Assembly: GCA_036489975.1 (NCBI GenBank)
Contig: DASXES010000053.1
Location: 41,951 to 105,950 of the forward strand
From: Roseiarcus sp036489975
Lineage (GTDB): Bacteria > Pseudomonadota > Alphaproteobacteria > Rhizobiales > Beijerinckiaceae
Reading direction: 5' to 3'
Length of the DNA: 64,000 nucleotides
This document shows, in pieces, positions 63,718 through 64,000 of this stretch. Below the pieces are notes generated by a model. The model was given only the letters and a program-made list of their open reading frames with translations. It was not told the origin of the DNA and searched no databases. Position 1 is the first letter of the stretch; every line of letters begins with the position of its first letter. A program made the translations under genes and the position numbers.

Positions 63718-64000
63718 ACATGCCGCGCATGAAGAGCGCCGGCGATACTCGGCGATCTCCGACCGTACCGCCGGCCTCGCGCCGGCAATTCACCCCTTAC
63801 TGACGGCGGTGGCGCACAGCGCAAAAATAGGTATGTATGTCAAGGCTTTACACTTAAATGGGTCGTGTCCCATCTGATGGTGTAGCTGTGCGGGAGCAAG
63901 GCGCTTGCGAAGCGCGCTGTTGATAGCGCTGTAGCGAGCGAGCGGCTTGCGGCGGTCACCGGCGGTTCGCCGGTAGGATCGGGTTGCGAATCAACGAACG
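63718..64000. other. Window end, no supported gene
   Basis: Nothing is firmly supported. On the minus strand a frame without a start codon is open from the window end to about 63777; part of it reads GDRRKPLARYSAINSALRKR, basic and repeat-free, and could be the end of a gene or mobile element that starts outside the window. I could not match it to a family. Confidence 0.3.

Noticed and set aside
63777..64000. Minus-strand open frame at the window end as a transposase gene
   Set aside because: No catalytic motif, start codon or terminal repeat could be seen, so it is left as unexplained.

Overview
The window is 64 kb of high-GC DNA, densely coding on both strands. It looks like a chromosomal stretch of an alphaproteobacterium of the order Hyphomicrobiales (Rhizobiales); Beijerinckiaceae or Methylocystaceae are possible families, but this is a guess from gene content. 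Supporting signs are a cytochrome c maturation operon in ccmI-E-F-H order, an imuA-imuB cassette behind a GAAC-N7-GAAC LexA box (the alphaproteobacterial form), an intracellular PHB depolymerase, carB next to greA, many Tat or Sec exported small proteins, and a palindromic repeat of the type seen in rhizobial genomes.

Layout. 1-1.1 kb: 3' end of the selenocysteine tRNA and selD. 1.5-5.6 kb: ccmIEFH on the minus strand, with a palindromic repeat lodged inside the ccmH signal-peptide region. 6-9.4 kb: a membrane-fusion protein and a processive glycosyltransferase with a PilZ domain, probably a c-di-GMP-controlled exopolysaccharide synthase. 9.6-18 kb: isovaleryl-CoA dehydrogenase, two exported glycine/tyrosine-repeat proteins either side of a broken SulP permease, a GH15 glucosidase, a D-Ala-D-Ala carboxypeptidase and a PQQ-like beta-propeller protein. 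18-21.7 kb: two tandem SDR genes divergent from an MmyB-type regulator, and an alpha/beta hydrolase. 21.9-26.5 kb: a complete branched-chain-amino-acid-type ABC transporter (LivG, F, H, M and a binding protein). 26.6-27.3 kb: a PIN toxin-antitoxin pair with a clear palindromic operator.

27.3-42 kb is mixed housekeeping and accessory sequence: a pyruvate-kinase-like protein lacking the usual C-terminal domain, an SDR, an AT-richer purD, a DUF1275 protein, dodecin, a GST, phaZ with a nearby partial duplicate of its 3' end, a small lipoprotein, an HCCA-isomerase-like protein, aroC, a SnoaL-like protein, a Tat-exported metallophosphoesterase, a Cys/Trp-rich exported peptide, a GH19-like enzyme and trmO. 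42.6-46.2 kb: LexA box, imuA, imuB (no dnaE2 alongside) and a transglutaminase-like protein.

46.2-55.5 kb is one sugar-use locus. On the minus strand lie a ROK regulator, a ThuB-like Gfo/Idh/MocA dehydrogenase, a ThuA-like protein and a GH43 beta-xylosidase-like enzyme. Divergent from these are two tandem sugar-binding proteins and two permeases. There is no ATPase gene. Palindromes in the divergent promoter region are candidate ROK operators.

55.5-57.8 kb holds a PagL-like lipid A deacylase and a set of decaying toxin-antitoxin genes: parDE with a frameshifted toxin, a brnT remnant, a shortened brnA and a DUF2283 gene. 58-63.7 kb: carB, greA, two tandem paralogous exported proteins and a broken DUF1254 gene. 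No CRISPR array, rRNA, prophage or intact insertion sequence was seen.
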